Shown here: piece by piece, positions 12,201 to 27,200 of the stretch | Layout: the number at the start of each line of letters is the position of its first letter | Numbering within the stretch: the stretch's first letter is position 1 | NCBI GenBank assembly: GCA_963989385.1 | Contig: OZ022502.1 | Coordinates: 53,747,454 to 53,811,453 of the forward strand | Length of the DNA: 64,000 bases | Direction of reading: 5' to 3' | DNA from: Ctena decussata | Taxonomy: Eukaryota; Mollusca; Bivalvia; Lucinida; Lucinidae | Position numbers and translations under genes: made by a program | Notes under the pieces: generated by a model | Databases searched by the model: none | What the model saw: the letters and a program-made list of their open reading frames with translations, nothing else | Told to the model about the DNA's origin: nothing

Positions 12201-15200
12201 ATACCAATTTTTAAACTGGGTCCGAGGTTAGTATAATCTCAAACTCAAAATAAAGCACACTGGTTGGCTGCATCCGAGCATGTGCTCAGAAGCAGCCAAT
12301 CAGTGTGCTTTATTTTTAGTTTGAGAATGTACTCAAGTTTTATAACCTCTGGGCCTGGTTTCCCTGTGTATAAGAGCAAGATCAGTGTAAAAAAATACGT
12401 AATTACATAGAAACTTAAAAAATTAAAGGATGAAAATAATTAAAAGTTTTTAAGAAAACATTCAACCCTCTAATTTTTCTGTGTTGAACATATGTTGTGG
12501 CCCTCAGTAGATGTTAACGACTTCGTCTTGGACCACAATAAATGTTAAAACACCCCAGACTTGTAGTCACATCTCATATTATCACTAATGATCACCAAAT
12601 ACTTCCTCTATATGAGCCGCAACATGACAAAACCAACAATGTGGTTGTGCGCCCAGCGCAGACTGATATCAGCCTGGACATCCGCCCAGACTGATCAGAG
12701 TGTTCGCTGTCCGCATGCAGGTAGCTTAGACCCTTCGCTACCCTTTAAGCGCTTAGCAAAGAGTCTGATCGGACTGGACGGATGCCCAGGCTGATCTGAG
12801 TCTGCGCAGGGCACACAACCACATTGTTGGTTTTGTCGTGTCACGACTCATATATGTACATACAGGCATGCTTTTGCCATTAATATTTCATTTGTTTGAC
12901 AACACTGTACTTTGCATTTAAACTTGTATGTCTTTGATATTGTAATGTACATAGACATCAAATCTTCATCGATGTTAGAATATATTACAGAGCTTCAAAT
13001 GAGGTGGAATTTTGAGAATAATTCTGAGACTATTTTTCTTATTTCTCAATGAAAACATACATTGTGACCCCTCATTAGAAACGTCTTAGCGAGACGGTTC
13101 TGATGAGGGATAACAACTTACATTGTAGTAAGGAAAATTATCTCTAAATTATTCCAGTTACTCCTTCTTATTTGGAGCTCTGCAGACTTATAATTTATGT
13201 CATATGACTGAACAAATATGTGCTGTTTCTGTATCTCTGACTATCCACGTGTTTCAGGACATAGCTTGGAAAATAGAAGATTTGAAACAAGTGGAAGATG
13301 ATAATGCCAAAAAATCTATATTTGACTTTGAAGCTCACGTGGATGCAAAACTGTAAGTACTTTCTAGATCTTTTTTATTCATGCCATAAGCTCAGTACTG
13401 AAATTTGTGAGATTTGGTAAAATTTTAGGTGAGATCTGACCACATTATGTGACACTCAAGTAAAAGTCTGCCTTCTGAGAGTTTAAATGCAAGAAGGCAA
13501 ACAGTGTAGATCCAGATGAGGTGGATTTATAAGCAACCACATCTGGATCTACGCTGTTTTCAAATTCAACAATTTTCATTTTTGGACTTGAAAACTAATG
13601 TTTATGTGTCCAAATACATAGCTTTACTGTGACATATGAGCCGCGACACGAGAAAACCAACAAAGTGGTTGTCCACCCAGCGCATGCTCAGATCAGCCTT
13701 GGCATCCACCCAGTCTGATCAGAGTCTTTGCTAAGCACTTAAAGGGTAGGTAAGGGTCTATGCTACCTCCATGCGGACAGCTAAGACTGTGATCAGTCTG
13801 GGCAGATGCCCAGGCTGATCTGGGGCTGCGCTGAGCGCACAACCACTTTGTTGGTTTTGTCGTGGCAAGGCTCAGTTTTATTCCATTGTTGCAGAAACCT
13901 ACTTGGTAGCGTGTGGGTTTTCCAGGCTGAGCTGGAGAAGAAAATTAACGAGAAACTCAGTGAGCATGAGGTAGGTACCTGACATGGATCAAGCTTCATG
14001 GTGGCCATTGGTCTGGGAGAAGTTAGGGAATCTAATTTTTCTTCATGATTAAGGAAAAACCTATGAATTTCGTAAAGTGGGCAGAGAAATACTAAGAGAG
14101 TCAGGGTCTCCAGAAATATCTTTGCTAATAAGAAGATTTTTTTTGCAGCACTCTCTTAGGGATAAACCGCTGACTGCTTTATTTTCTTGCATACTTTGAT
14201 ACTATAAGAAATATTTATTCAAAATTTTGAAAGTTTGTGCTTCAAACTTTTATGTTTTATATTTGGTTTAACATTTATTCAATATAAACTATATATACAG
14301 AACAGTACTATAAATAACCTGGTACAGAATCTGATGGTCACGGAATTAAATGACTCAACGTTAGCAATGTGAATTATCACAAATTTTCACACGATGCAGG
14401 ATTGTTTAGACATGAAACCTCATCATAAAGCAGGATTTCAGAAACTGATATTAGGTATTTAGGCAGAAATACACAAGATTGATTTAGATACTTGGGGTCA
14501 TTTTAGTGAAAACTTCTGTCTTATATCCGAATAAAAACTGTATATTGTGACTCCTGTTTACAGGGATCATTTTTTGGGCAAGATTTTGAAATTTTGTGTT
14601 TTTGCAAAAAATCTCTGACACTGAAATTTGATCAGTGGGAGAGTAATTCTCATGCAAAATGCAATTTTATGATGGATAGTACACAATTCTCATTGAGAAA
14701 GGATAATTTTACGCAAAAAATAGTGAAATGAGATATTTACTCTCATAAGATTCTGAGCCAGAATTATCCCTGTGTTTAGCACTGCCTTACCACAAAATTT
14801 CTAAGTATTGGGACAGATAGAGCTTGGCAAGCAGTGCAGACCCAGATCAGACTGCTCCAGTAGGAGCAGTCTGATCAGGATCTACACTGTTTGCCATTCT
14901 GTCTACATCTTTTGGATACATTACTGCATTAGAAAACCAAAGTGTTCAATTTTTAGGAATGTAAGAATGTTTTGGTTAGCATTTTAGGTGTCCCGATTTT
15001 AGAATTTTTATTGTAATATAGTATACAGTAGAACTTCAATGGCTCGAACCCTGATGGCTCATTCACCCTGCCAGGCTAGAACTCTTTTCTTGGTTCCTAA
15101 AGTTCACTTTATATGGAAACTAACCCTGGATGGCTTGAACTACCCTTTACAGGAACTAATTTTCATGGTCCCAAGCATGTTCGAGCCATTAGTGTTCTAC

Positions 15201-18200
15201 TGTATGTATAGTTTCAAAAACCATGCCTACTTTAAACAGGTATACATCGCTCCATTAACTGTAAGGTAAAATCACGGGCTTATGTGGGACATTGAACACG
15301 TGCAATTTTGTTTGTGAGACTATGCCATGTGCTAAGTTATAGTTGCACTGTCCAGGTGAATGCTATCGGGTGACTTTCGAGTGACATTCTGGGTGTGGCT
15401 TGGAACTGTGTATTGTGGCTCCTCTTTAGATCTGCCATATATGTCTTCTCTCATTTTTCAGTACAAGAGATTTTGCGTAATCATGGACCACCTAGCGGCT
15501 CAAACCTTCTCTAAGAAAGAAGAGGAATTTATCATGCAGTACAGACGTTCTGTGCGAAGTCAGTCCGAGACTGCTGTCATTGCTGAGGTAAGCCAGGCCC
15601 GAGGTAGTTTGAGGCACAACAGGTAGAAAGAGTCCTTAATGAGTAACCCTTATATCAGACCTTGATAACTTGTATGGGGCACAGAAATGAGGGCAAATTA
15701 GGATTTTCTTACCAAGTTGTTTTCTGTCAAGATGGCGGTGCCGCACATTCTCCGCTTGCCATTTTGTTTTAAAAGCAGACGACAGAATTAATGTTGGTAA
15801 AATTTAAAAAAAAAATTCATCCAAGCTATATGATACCAAGAATTCAAAGAATAGAGGACAAACAGCATAGATCCAGATAAGTTGGCTGTCTCCCCTGGAA
15901 TTCTTGTTTACAAAGGGGGGCAACTTTTATGACTTCCTGTTTGCTTTTTGTAGACTGGAAAACCCTTTAAGAAAGGGGTCTACTCATAAAGAAAACAAGT
16001 TTCTCCTGGACATGTTAATTGTTGACCCCCTGTTGAGAAGGGATGCAAACATGAAACTGTCAGAGTTACTTCCCCTGAAAGTGTACCCATTCACCTTAAG
16101 AGCAGTCTGATACGGGTCAACACTTTTTGTGTAAACAGTTCTGTCTCAATACTCATGGTTTTTGTCTCCTCTTTTGACTAGCAGAGGTGAGACATACCAT
16201 ATTTATCCAATTAAATGCATTGCGTTTTGGAAAAGGGGTTGGGGGTGGCCTTATTAGCTCACCTGAGCCGAAGGCTCACAGGTGAGCTTATAGTATAGGC
16301 AGGCATCTGTCGTCCGTCAGTTGTTGTCCGTCGTCAGTCTGTCAATGTTTTCAAACGACATCTCCTCTGAAACTACAAGGCCCATTGTTACCAAATTTCA
16401 TATACAGCATCTATAGGCAGGGGGAACCAATAATACTGTTTTTTATCCAAATCCCTATGGAACTATGGTTGCTATGGCAACTTAAAGTTTCCATTGACTT
16501 GTATGGGAAAAATTGAAAATTTGCATTTATTGCTATGTCACTGCAGATATTTTGACAAATCTTTTACAGAAATGTTCCTCAAGTAGTCCTCTATGAACCA
16601 CGTGAAATTTCTATAAATTACACAATTTGGCTGGTTGCCATGGCAACCAAATGGTTAAAAAATTCAAAAAATTCCTCCTCAGAAACTATGTAACCAATAA
16701 ATCTTAAGCTTCACAGAAAGAATCTTAGTACTAGCCTCTACAAAAATACTGTTTTTCTTGGCAGTTGCTCTAGCAGTTTGGTTGCTATGGCAACTTACAG
16801 TTGCCATTGACTTATGATGGCAAAATGGAATATTTTCATTTATTGCTATATCACTGAAGATATTTTGACAAAACTTTAATAGAAATGTTCCTTGAGTAAT
16901 CCTCAACCAGTCTTATTAGATTTATAAAAATTGCACAATTTGGCTGGTCGCCATTGCAACCGAATGGTTAAAAATAGAAAAATATTAAAAAATCATCTAC
17001 ACAGAAACTATGTGGTTGATAAAGCTGAAACTTTACAGAAAGTATTTGAGTACTAGCCTCTACAGAATAATTGTTTTTCATGGCAATTGCTTTAGCAGTT
17101 TGGTTGCTATGGCAACTTATAGTTTCCATTTACTTATAATGGGAAAAATGGAAATCCGCAATTTTAGCTATCTCACTGCAGTTATTTGGAATTTTTTTCT
17201 ACAAAAATGTTTCTCGAGTACTCCTTTATGATTCATATTAATTTTGTCCAAATCACCAAATCTGATTTGTTGCCATGGCAACATAAAGGAAAACTGTTCG
17301 AAAAAATATTCAAAAATCTTTTCCTCAAACCATATTGGGGGATGAAGCTGATTCTTCGCATACATGCCCATGACATTAGCTCAACATAAATATTGTTTTA
17401 TTTATTATTGTTGCCCACATGGTTTCATTGCTATGGCATTTTAAAGTTTCCATAGACTTGTATTTGGAAAAGTGCAAATTGGCATTTATTTCTGTGTTAT
17501 TGCAATATTTAGGCAAAAAGTTTTACAAATATGTTTCATCAAACTTGCTAATATTAACTAGGGCAAGCATAACAACTCAGTCAAAGTTTAAATTAGGCCA
17601 CATTGTACAATTTACTTTAGAGTTCCTTACCCTTTAGTGCTGAGGATGAATGGACTCAGGTGAGCTACAGGACCAATGGTCCTCTGGTTTAGAGCCTAAA
17701 TTGTTGTAAATCAACCACTATCAAAATACCTATGATTAGCAATATAAAGGCGATGGGTACACTTTAAGAGGAAGCAACTCTACTATAATTTCTGCCTCCC
17801 CTTTCAATAGAGGTCAACTCTTTAAAAGAAAGAATTTGCTACTCTAGAATTTTTTTTTCTATAAAACGAGACCCCATTTGAAAGAGCTACCTTATCCAGA
17901 GAAGCAAACAGGAATTCATCCAATTAATATAACATTATAGGCTGCTTAAACTTTTCAAGTTTTCGGGTTTAACTCTGTTTTTTGACAATGCCCAGACAGG
18001 CAAGGCGCAGTGTTCCGCAGAATTCTTTTACAGTAACTCTGATTTTTTTTTTCAGCTAATGACTAATCGTGAAGGGAGGAGATACATGACTGCTACTGGT
18101 TAGTAAATTTGCATTTCGTTTTATCACTTTGTAACATATTTGAGTGTCAACACGACAAAACCAGCAAAGTGGCATGTGCGATCAGTGGTGACAGATCAGC

Positions 18201-21200
18201 CTTGGAGTCTACCCAGTCCATTCAGAGTTTTTCTCTGACAGCATATTATACATGTAGCTAGTTTAGACCCGCAGCTGTGCTATATGTGCACAGCAAAGAC
18301 AAGACTGTTCAGACAGGGTAGATGCCCAGGCTGATCAGAGTCTTTGCTGGGCGCATATGCAATTTTGTTAGTTTTGTTATATTGCCGCTCATTTTATCGG
18401 TTTCTCTTTTAGTACAGTCGAACTTCACTGGCTTGAACTTGGAAGGCTCGAACGCCATGCTTCGTTCGAACTGACTTTGTAGTCCGGGCAAAACTCCCAT
18501 TCATTTTATCTTAACCTGCGACCTTTGGCTCGAACTACGATGACTCGAACGCTCGAACCCCAAGCCTGGTCCCTAGGGTACATTTTCTATGTAAAAACCC
18601 ACCGATGGCTCGCACTAATTACCTTGTAAATAATTTTCATTTCAATAACGGTCACATTTGCCCAGATCGGAGATTTCTGCTGGCATCGAGTGGCTTAAAT
18701 TATGACTGATCAATAAAGAGGAAGTCACCCTTGCTATGATAGAAAAGCATAATACATACGGCTGAACCTTGTGAGTTGGTCTTCAATGGATTGAACTACC
18801 AATCGCTTGAATGTTTTTGGGTGGTCCCGGGGAGTTCGAGCCTTCGAAGTTCGACTGTATGTTGCAATTCCATTTCCTCTGTGAAATTGATTTGTGAAGT
18901 AGTGGTTGGACAATTCTAGAGCTCCCCATTCTGCAAATAGGACTGATGCCATATTGCTTACTAGCAGCTAGTAAAACCACAGCATGAAATACAGGGAAAA
19001 TACACACTCACTTATAAATAAATCCTGCTGTGAGATGCATCAATATTGTTTAATGAGATGCATCAATATTGTTTTATTTTCCTCCAAAACATGTGTTGTG
19101 ACCCTTGTCTGAACCACCTCATCGAGGTGGTTAAGATGGGGGGTCACAACCTGTTTTTATGCAGAGTTGACCAAAAGTAACCCTAATTATCACCAGATAC
19201 TCCCTGTTATCTGAGCTGAGATGGATGGCATTTGAGTTTGCTAAAGTGATATTAAAGATTGGGATAGACCTGCTGCTGTAGTAGTGATATACCCCCCCAG
19301 TTGCTCTAGATAAGGAGGGGTAACAGAGATAATTTAGGGATAAGTTTACATATTTTTCCATTCAAACATACATTGTGTCCCCCTCATTATTAGAATCCTC
19401 TGGCCGAGACGGTTCAAATGAGGGGTCACAATGTATGTTTTTATGAAGAAATAAGAAAAATTATCTCTGAATTATCCCTGATACCCCTTCTTATATGGAA
19501 CTCTGTACCACCAGATAAGACTGTCATATAGACTCCTCAGTACATGCCCACATGGTTGCCATGGTTAGGGAAAAGCATCTGGAAAAATTTTTCTCAAGTC
19601 TGGGAAAGGTCTGAGAATTCAAGATTTGGTCAGGGAAAAGTATTTGAGCTTTTACATAACAGAACCAGCAAAGTGGCATGTGTGCCCAGCAAATACTCAG
19701 ACTGCCCAGTCTGGTTAGAGTCTTAATTTGCTCTTAAAGGGTAGCTAAAGGTCTAAGCTACCTCCATGCCAACAGCGAAGACTCTGATATGACTGAGTGG
19801 ATGCCTAGACTGATATGAGTCCTGCAGTGGCGTTTATGCAACATTGTTGGTTTTGTTGTGTCACGGCTAGACATAAATGAGATATTCTTGAAAGGGCCGT
19901 AAAACCCATATCAAAAAAAAAGTATAAAAAAAAAAAGGTATGTATCTTTGAAAAGTATCCCCAAGTGTTTTAAAGTGATATTAAACCTATTGCAATGTTT
20001 AAGAAAAGAGTATAATATACTCTCTGATCATTGAAAGGGTAAGGAAAGGAGAATTGAATTTATCATATGACGTCGCATCTGAGAGTGTAATAAAGCCGTG
20101 CATTAAATTCGATAATCAACTAGTGGATTAAATATGCAAATTACGTCGTAACGTTATGCGTTGACGTCCATAAAACGTTGCGTTTTCTAATGGCAAAATC
20201 GTGACGTTTTAATGCAAAATTTGCTCATAAAATGCAATTTTAGTGTCATATGATAAATAGAATCTTCCATTCGTGCTCCTATATTATTGAATTTATTAAA
20301 CTTGTTGGGGAAAACCAATAAGATGCTCGACAAAGCCATGCATCTTATCATTTCCCCCAACTTGTTTAATAAATTCAATAATACATGAGCACTCATGTAA
20401 GATCCTCTATATGTCAGGAAAAATCAGGGAATGTGGAGGACAAGTGGCATTTCTGATCCAAATCTGACTGATCTTACTTAAGGTTATGGGCACACCTCCA
20501 TTTTTATTCCACCATTTTTACAAAGGGGAACAACTTTTGTGACTTCCTGTTTGCTCCCATGGACAACAAAGTACTTCCAATGGGGTCAACACTTAATGGA
20601 AAGAATTTGCTACTAAGGGAGCTGGAAAATCAACAATGTGGTTGTGCGCCCAGCGCAGACTCAGATCAGCCTGGGCATCCGCCCAGTCTGGTCAGAGTCT
20701 TCGCTGGCCGCATGAAGATAGCTGAGACCCTTATCTACCCTTTAAGGGCTTAGCGATGAGTTTGATAGAACTGGGCCGATGACCAGGCTGATCTGTGTCT
20801 TCGCTGGGCGCACAACCACATTGTTGGTTTCTCGTGTCGCGGCTCATATATGGATTTTCATCACACACACATTTGTGTTGGTTGGCCATGCACTTCAAAT
20901 GAACTGACGTAATGGCTTACCATTACGTACTTACTTAAAATTTTACCACAAGATGTCACCACATATCCAAAGGATGACGCATGCTGGAAAACCATAACAT
21001 TAGTTTCTTTAGTGTAATGGCTGACCATAACAAAGGCAAAACCCCCACATACTTTTCTGTCGAGAAACTGGTGCAAAACCTTGAGTAACTTATACAGTTA
21101 GCATCTGTTACAAAAAAGGAAGCATTGTACACAATTTTCATCATAAGTATATAAGAATAGAAAGTAAACTTGTATTTTCTTGGAAATAAAACAAGTAAAA

Positions 21201-24200
21201 TGCACAGCAATATTTGCCTAATTTTGACCATAATTCTGCAGAAATAGCCAAAATACAGTCTTGTTCTACAGAGAATAGTTACAGATTGGCCAAATATCAA
21301 TTTGAAACATAGCTCGTCATACTGAGCATTGCTTGCGGGTTAAATGGCCATTTTAGTTAGCTGGATTGAAAAATGTAAGGGTTATGGCAGACCATCACAA
21401 ATGTGCGTGATGGAAAACCACAAGTCCACAGACTGCTTACTTGCTCAAGTGCATTAATGTCATAATATTTGAAATAGATGTGAGTCTACTGTGATAGCAT
21501 AGTTGATTTAATTGAAGGCATGTCACAACATGCCCACTTTTCAATATGTGTTGTGTGTTTTGTTTTGTGACAGGGTCCAGAAAATCAGCTAAAGCCAAAG
21601 TGGTGGTGTATGGCAATGGAACTGGGGAGATAACCATAAACGGACGAGACATCACATACTTCAATGAGCTTGTTCACAGGTAGGGCTTCCAGCTTAATCC
21701 TTTTCAGACCAGAAACCTGTTCGGGGGAAATATGCAAACAGTGAAGACCCAGCTCAGATGCCGCAAAATTGCGGCATTTGATCAGGGTCTACACTGTTTG
21801 CTTACAGGAATTTCTATGCAAAATACAATAAAAGTGAAAACATTCACCAGAAACCCCTAAAAGTACAACTGGACTCAACCAAGTGGTAAGATAAACAAGT
21901 CCACTAGTCAAATAAGGGTTAATTTACACACTTTTAGGCATTTAAGATAAATATGTATACTTTGTGGGGAAGTAACAATGTAATTTTCATTTTTGCCTCC
22001 CATTTCAGTGGGGTTCAACTCTTAAAGAAAACAGTTAGCTCCCCTAGGAAAAATTCTTCCTTTACAGAGAAGATCCAATTTGGAAAGGCCTCATTGTCCA
22101 GGGAAGGAAAGAAAAGTCATAAAAATTGTTCTCCTAAATTTCGTCAAAAATAGGGTCAAGTTGGGTAAATTCGGACAGCGGGTAAATTCGGACAGTGACA
22201 TTGTTTCCTTTATATGTCAGTTTTTTGGAATTAAAACAAAAGTAACTAAACAGTGAAAATCCTGATAAGAAGGCTCATGATGAGCCGTCTCATCCGGATT
22301 TTTCACTGTTTGCAATGGTACATGTATGTCCGAATTTACACTCTGTTCGAAGTTACCCGACTGGATCCTAATGCCACTTATGTATTTATCCTGAAATTTG
22401 GAGAAGTTTAATTTACTATGAGGAGCAGCTGTAGTATAGTGGATAACACTCTGGACTACCAATCCAGGGGTCGCAAGATCGATCCCCCGCTTCTCCGGTC
22501 TTTCAGATGAGACTTTAAACCGAGGTCCCGTCTCCATATGACCTCGTTGTTGGTGGGACGTTAAACCCGAGTTCACTCACTTAATTTACTATGCAGCAAA
22601 GTGTAACTAACAAGACCTCTCTGCATATAGTATAGCTCACCTGACAGGGCCTTGCTGTCAGGAAAAACTTTACCAAAACTTAACCACAGAGTGAGCCATG
22701 ACTGCTACAGCTCTTCCTGTAGTTTCATATGATATGTATAAATGTGAGCATTGCAGACCCTGAGCAGTTTAATCAAGGCCTAAATTATATTTAGTTCAGG
22801 TAGTTTTGTCCCAATAAGTACCATATTTATTCAGCTATAAACCAGGGTTTTTTATACACCCGTTTGAAAAACGGGACATACATGTACATGTATTATGTTA
22901 TGGCATAAACTATTCGCTTCCGGATTACTCCTCCTACAGTTTACATCCAATCAAGCTGAAACTTGGTATATAGTAAGACTATGAGGTGGACCAGGGCATA
23001 TCGTTTTGAGGTTATGCTCCAATGATTTTTAACAGAGCTACAGCCCTTTACTTAGAATTTTTGGGGTGTTTGTTTCCGGATAACTCCTATAGTGTTTATC
23101 CAATTAAGCTGAAACTTTGTAAATAGTAAGACTACGATGTGGAGTAGGGCATATTATACGGAAATTTTGCTTCAATGATTTTTTAGCGGAGTTACAGCCC
23201 TTTGAAAAAACTTGTCTATGGCAGTTTGTATGGCAATTCTTTAGCATTCCATAACTTGGTTACTCTTTGGAATATCATGATGAAACTTTATAACAATGTA
23301 TATGAGGTTAAGAAAACATGTCTCATACAAGAATGGTTACTCCCCTTTACTTAGTTTTTGAGTAACCTCCCTTTGATTGTTTTGTTAGACTATATGTACA
23401 CCTCATATCTAACTAACCCTTTGGACTGTTGTGATGAAACTTGTTGTAATGTATATTAGGTTGACACGATATGCCACATATATCTAAACGATTGCCTCCC
23501 CTTACTTATTTTTGGAGTAACCTCCCTTTGAATATTTTCTAAGGCTATTCTTGTTCAAGCTTTAAGTAGGCAACCATACAGAATATCTTGATTGAAATTT
23601 ATAGCAATGTGTATTAGGTTGAGGCTGTGTGTCTTATATAAGAATTATTGCTCCCCCTTCCTTATTTATGGAGTTACATGCGTTTGATTAATTTCTATGA
23701 CTATTCTTGAGCAAGTAATTTCTAGGTAACCGTATGGACTATCTATACGAAACTGTATAGCAATGTGTAATAGGTTGAGACAGTATGTCTAATTAAAAAT
23801 CATTGCTTCCCCTTCCTTATTTTCTTTTTTTAGTTACTTCCCTTTGATTACTCTTTAAGGTTTTCTTTTGAGAACCCTAATGTTTGGAATATCTTGATAA
23901 ACTTAATAGCAATTTAGACAAGGATGAAATGGTGCAAACAATCAGTAACGGGCGTATATTGCCTCGCTTGCGGAGCTCTTGTTCTTCTATAGAATGACAA
24001 CCGCAATACTGTAAAACACTTAATATCTGCCGTATCAAATTTTTGCGGTTAAATGAAAATGGCATGTTGGTATATATATTATTTTTGGGGGTCATGATAT
24101 ACATATGTACTATGGTCAGATAATAAAGAAAATTTGATGTAAATTTGTAACAATTTTTCATCTTTTCTGTTTCACTATACAGTGTGACATCTATTAGAAT

Positions 24201-27200
24201 CGCCTCAAAGGGCGATTCTAATAGGATGCCACAATGTATAGTTTAATGGAAAGGTATAAAAAAAATCTTGAATATTTGTCAAATACACCTTTGGATATGA
24301 ACCTTTGGTATGCCGGGCGTATAATGTATTTCATGTATGTAATATTGGTGGACTTATATTTTAGCGATCTTTGCCCCAACCACCAATATTGCCAAAATTC
24401 AGTAACTGCCAAAGATAAGTGTTTTACAGTATCTAATCACAGTTTCATTTCCCTTTATAAAGACTACCTTTCAGCTTGCCTAAATGTGGCCTTTGCAGTG
24501 AGGTGGTCTCAATATCCAGCATAAAATCGTATGGAAAATACCATTTGGGACTGGCAAAGACCAGTCTTAATAACGAAGTGGTCTTAATTTGGAGTGCTCT
24601 TAATAGCAAGATTTTACTGTAGTATCTAATTATGAAATTCTGCTTTGAGATGGGTTTTCCCTTTTCAGACAATCCTAAAAATCTAGATCTGTCTTATAAG
24701 ACATAGCTAGATATTTGGGATTATTTTGGAAGGGAGTCATGATGTTATCTTTTCAGGCAACAAGTGTTATTCCCTATGCAGTTTTCTGGTACCCTGGGCA
24801 CAGTAGATGTTAAAGCAGATGTTCAACAAGGTGGTCCTACTGGGCAGTCGGGAGCCATTCGTCTTGGACTGTCAAAGGCTTTAATCTCCTTTGTCAGTAA
24901 AGACATGGGGGAGAAAATGAGATTAGGTGGGTTGCGCAATATCTCTCATGTATTTGGAAATCTCAAATATTGCCCTACAAATGTCATGCACTGAAGACTC
25001 ATACCTCAGACTGAGGCCCATATAAAGTATTTAAAGATATTTCTATTAAAATAATTTCTCTTAACACTCAATAAAACCAGTGTTGTGACCCCTCATTAGA
25101 ACTTCCCAACAGAGAAGGTCCTAATGAGGGGTCATAACATGTCACGAGGAGATCCAGTTTTTGTCTAGCTGCGAGCAGAAGCAAGACATAGGTATTACTT
25201 TTCCAGTGTTGGTGGCAGCAGTGTACATGTTTGTCAAATTTTCTGGTTTAACTGCTCTGTTATATGACAGTGCACAGACAGGGGAGACAAATAGAATCTT
25301 TCATTGGTCTCCAATGCGGACAGGGAAATCCCAACCCGAGGGCACATGGGGTGTGTCTGAAACGAGGCTTGCCGAGTTTCCGACATGCCCCTTGTGCTCG
25401 AGGGTTGGGGTTTCCTTGTCCGCATAGGAGATCAATGATTGATTATTTTTCTTACCTACGATATATTTCAAATTGAAGGTGGAACTATAATTTCATGCGG
25501 ACGTGTACAAGCGTAAGTAGTATTGTGACGTAACGTCAACGTTATTTCAAACGTCAGTTGGCAACGTCTTCAATATGGGGGCAACCTCGACAGCGTTTAT
25601 GTGAGGCATTGATTATTTCTGAGTTTTCTCCAATTTTAAGACCGATAATGATGGACTTATAATGAATGAATTTCTTTGAGGAAACTCATTGCTATAGAAA
25701 AATAATAAAGTATAGAATCGCTGAGATTGGCTTATCGCATTTCATCTAGTGAGTAGTGATACAAAGAATTCAAGCTCGTGTGAGCTGTCCCAGCCCATGG
25801 GCAAGACACAATTTCCCAGCACCGCTAAAAATAGAACAAACTCTGTCTCGTAGATAAGAAAACGCCTTCCAAGGAGTTATTGTTGCCTTCATATGAGACC
25901 AGACATAGCAAAACCAACAAAGTGGCATGTTTGCCCAGGGAAGACTCAGATCAGCTTGGGCAGTCACCCAGTCTGATCAGAGTCTTCGCTGTTGGCATGG
26001 AGGTAGCTCAGTCCCTTAGTTATCCTTTAAGCGTCAAGCAAAGACTCTGATTAGACTGGGCAGATGCCCAGGCTGATCCAAGTCTTTGCGTGGGGCACAT
26101 GCCACTTTGTTTGTTTTGTCATGTTGTGGCTTGTACATGTATATGGAAATGAGTGAAAAATGAAAAAGAAGAAAAGAAAGAAAATACTGGTGTTAGTGCT
26201 GCTTTTCAACACTACTGTGTTTTATATTACCGGTATATGCAAAACAGCCATGATGTAGGCTATTTAAAGACCATATTTAAGAAGAAGAAAATGGATATTC
26301 TAACACATTGCGGCTATAAAAGAAATGGAAAATTTAACTGCTTTAATATACAACAATTCACTGTTTTAGAGTGGGCAAGTCCAACTACTGATGCCATTGC
26401 CAATTAACGATGAATTTTGACGATGTTTCTTGGCATTAGATGGTGTATTTATTGATTGATTGATTTATTGCATAACGTCCACGGTAAACATCTATGGTCA
26501 TGTCGGGACAGTCAGTTAACCTAACCACACTATTCCTGGGCAGGCTTAGACCTCCTAAGCGGTTCACCAGTACTAAGTGCACATACTTTCGCCAGTAACT
26601 GACAACTGCCCTTCTTAAATCAGTGGAAGGAGAAACGAAAGTATGTGGCCAGATCGGGTTTCGAACCCAGGACCTCTGACTTATGAGTCAGGTGCCCTAC
26701 CGATTGCGCTACGCGGCCCGGCCATTAGATGGTGTAACATTTCTTGTTCACTACAAAGTCTTCAGAAAAATGTACACTTGAGCTGTGATACAAGAAAACC
26801 AACAAAGTGGCATGTGCGCCATGCAAAGACTCAGATCAGCCTGGGCTTCAGCCCAGCCTGATCAGAGTCTTTGCTGTGCACTTAAAGGGTATACAAGGGT
26901 CTTTTTTTTCCACCATTCCGACAGGGAAAGACTGCTCAGACTGGGCGGATGCAATCAGTTGTAAGTAGACATATCACTCGAGCTCCGCACTAGTGATATG
27001 ATCTACTTTACACCTGACTTCCATACCATGAACTATTACTCAACAATTCACTGGTAGAGCTGATCTATATCATAATTAAAGCTTCTTACATGTATCTTTC
27101 TTACAGCTGGTTTACTGACTCCCGATCCCAGAGTAAGAGAAAGAAAGAAGCCTGGGCAATTGAAAGCAAGAAAGAAATTCACATGGTATGTCTTTAAAAT

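Noticed and set aside
15360..15626. 88-codon ORF on the + strand as a separate small gene
   Set aside because: Its second half is the MRPS9 exon 15462-15587; the rest is intron on both sides of it.
20956..21300. 114-codon ORF on the - strand
   Set aside because: Low-complexity composition, no motif, no splice sites or homolog recognised; it lies in an MRPS9 intron.
22217..22576. 119-codon ORF on the - strand
   Set aside because: It runs through a fold-back hairpin and the SINE at 22421-22580, so it is a chance frame.
26640..26722. tRNA-like sequence with A and B boxes as a tRNA gene
   Set aside because: It is the head of a SINE: a body, tail and target duplication follow, and the cloverleaf is imperfect. 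The same applies at 27700, 22421 and 59891.
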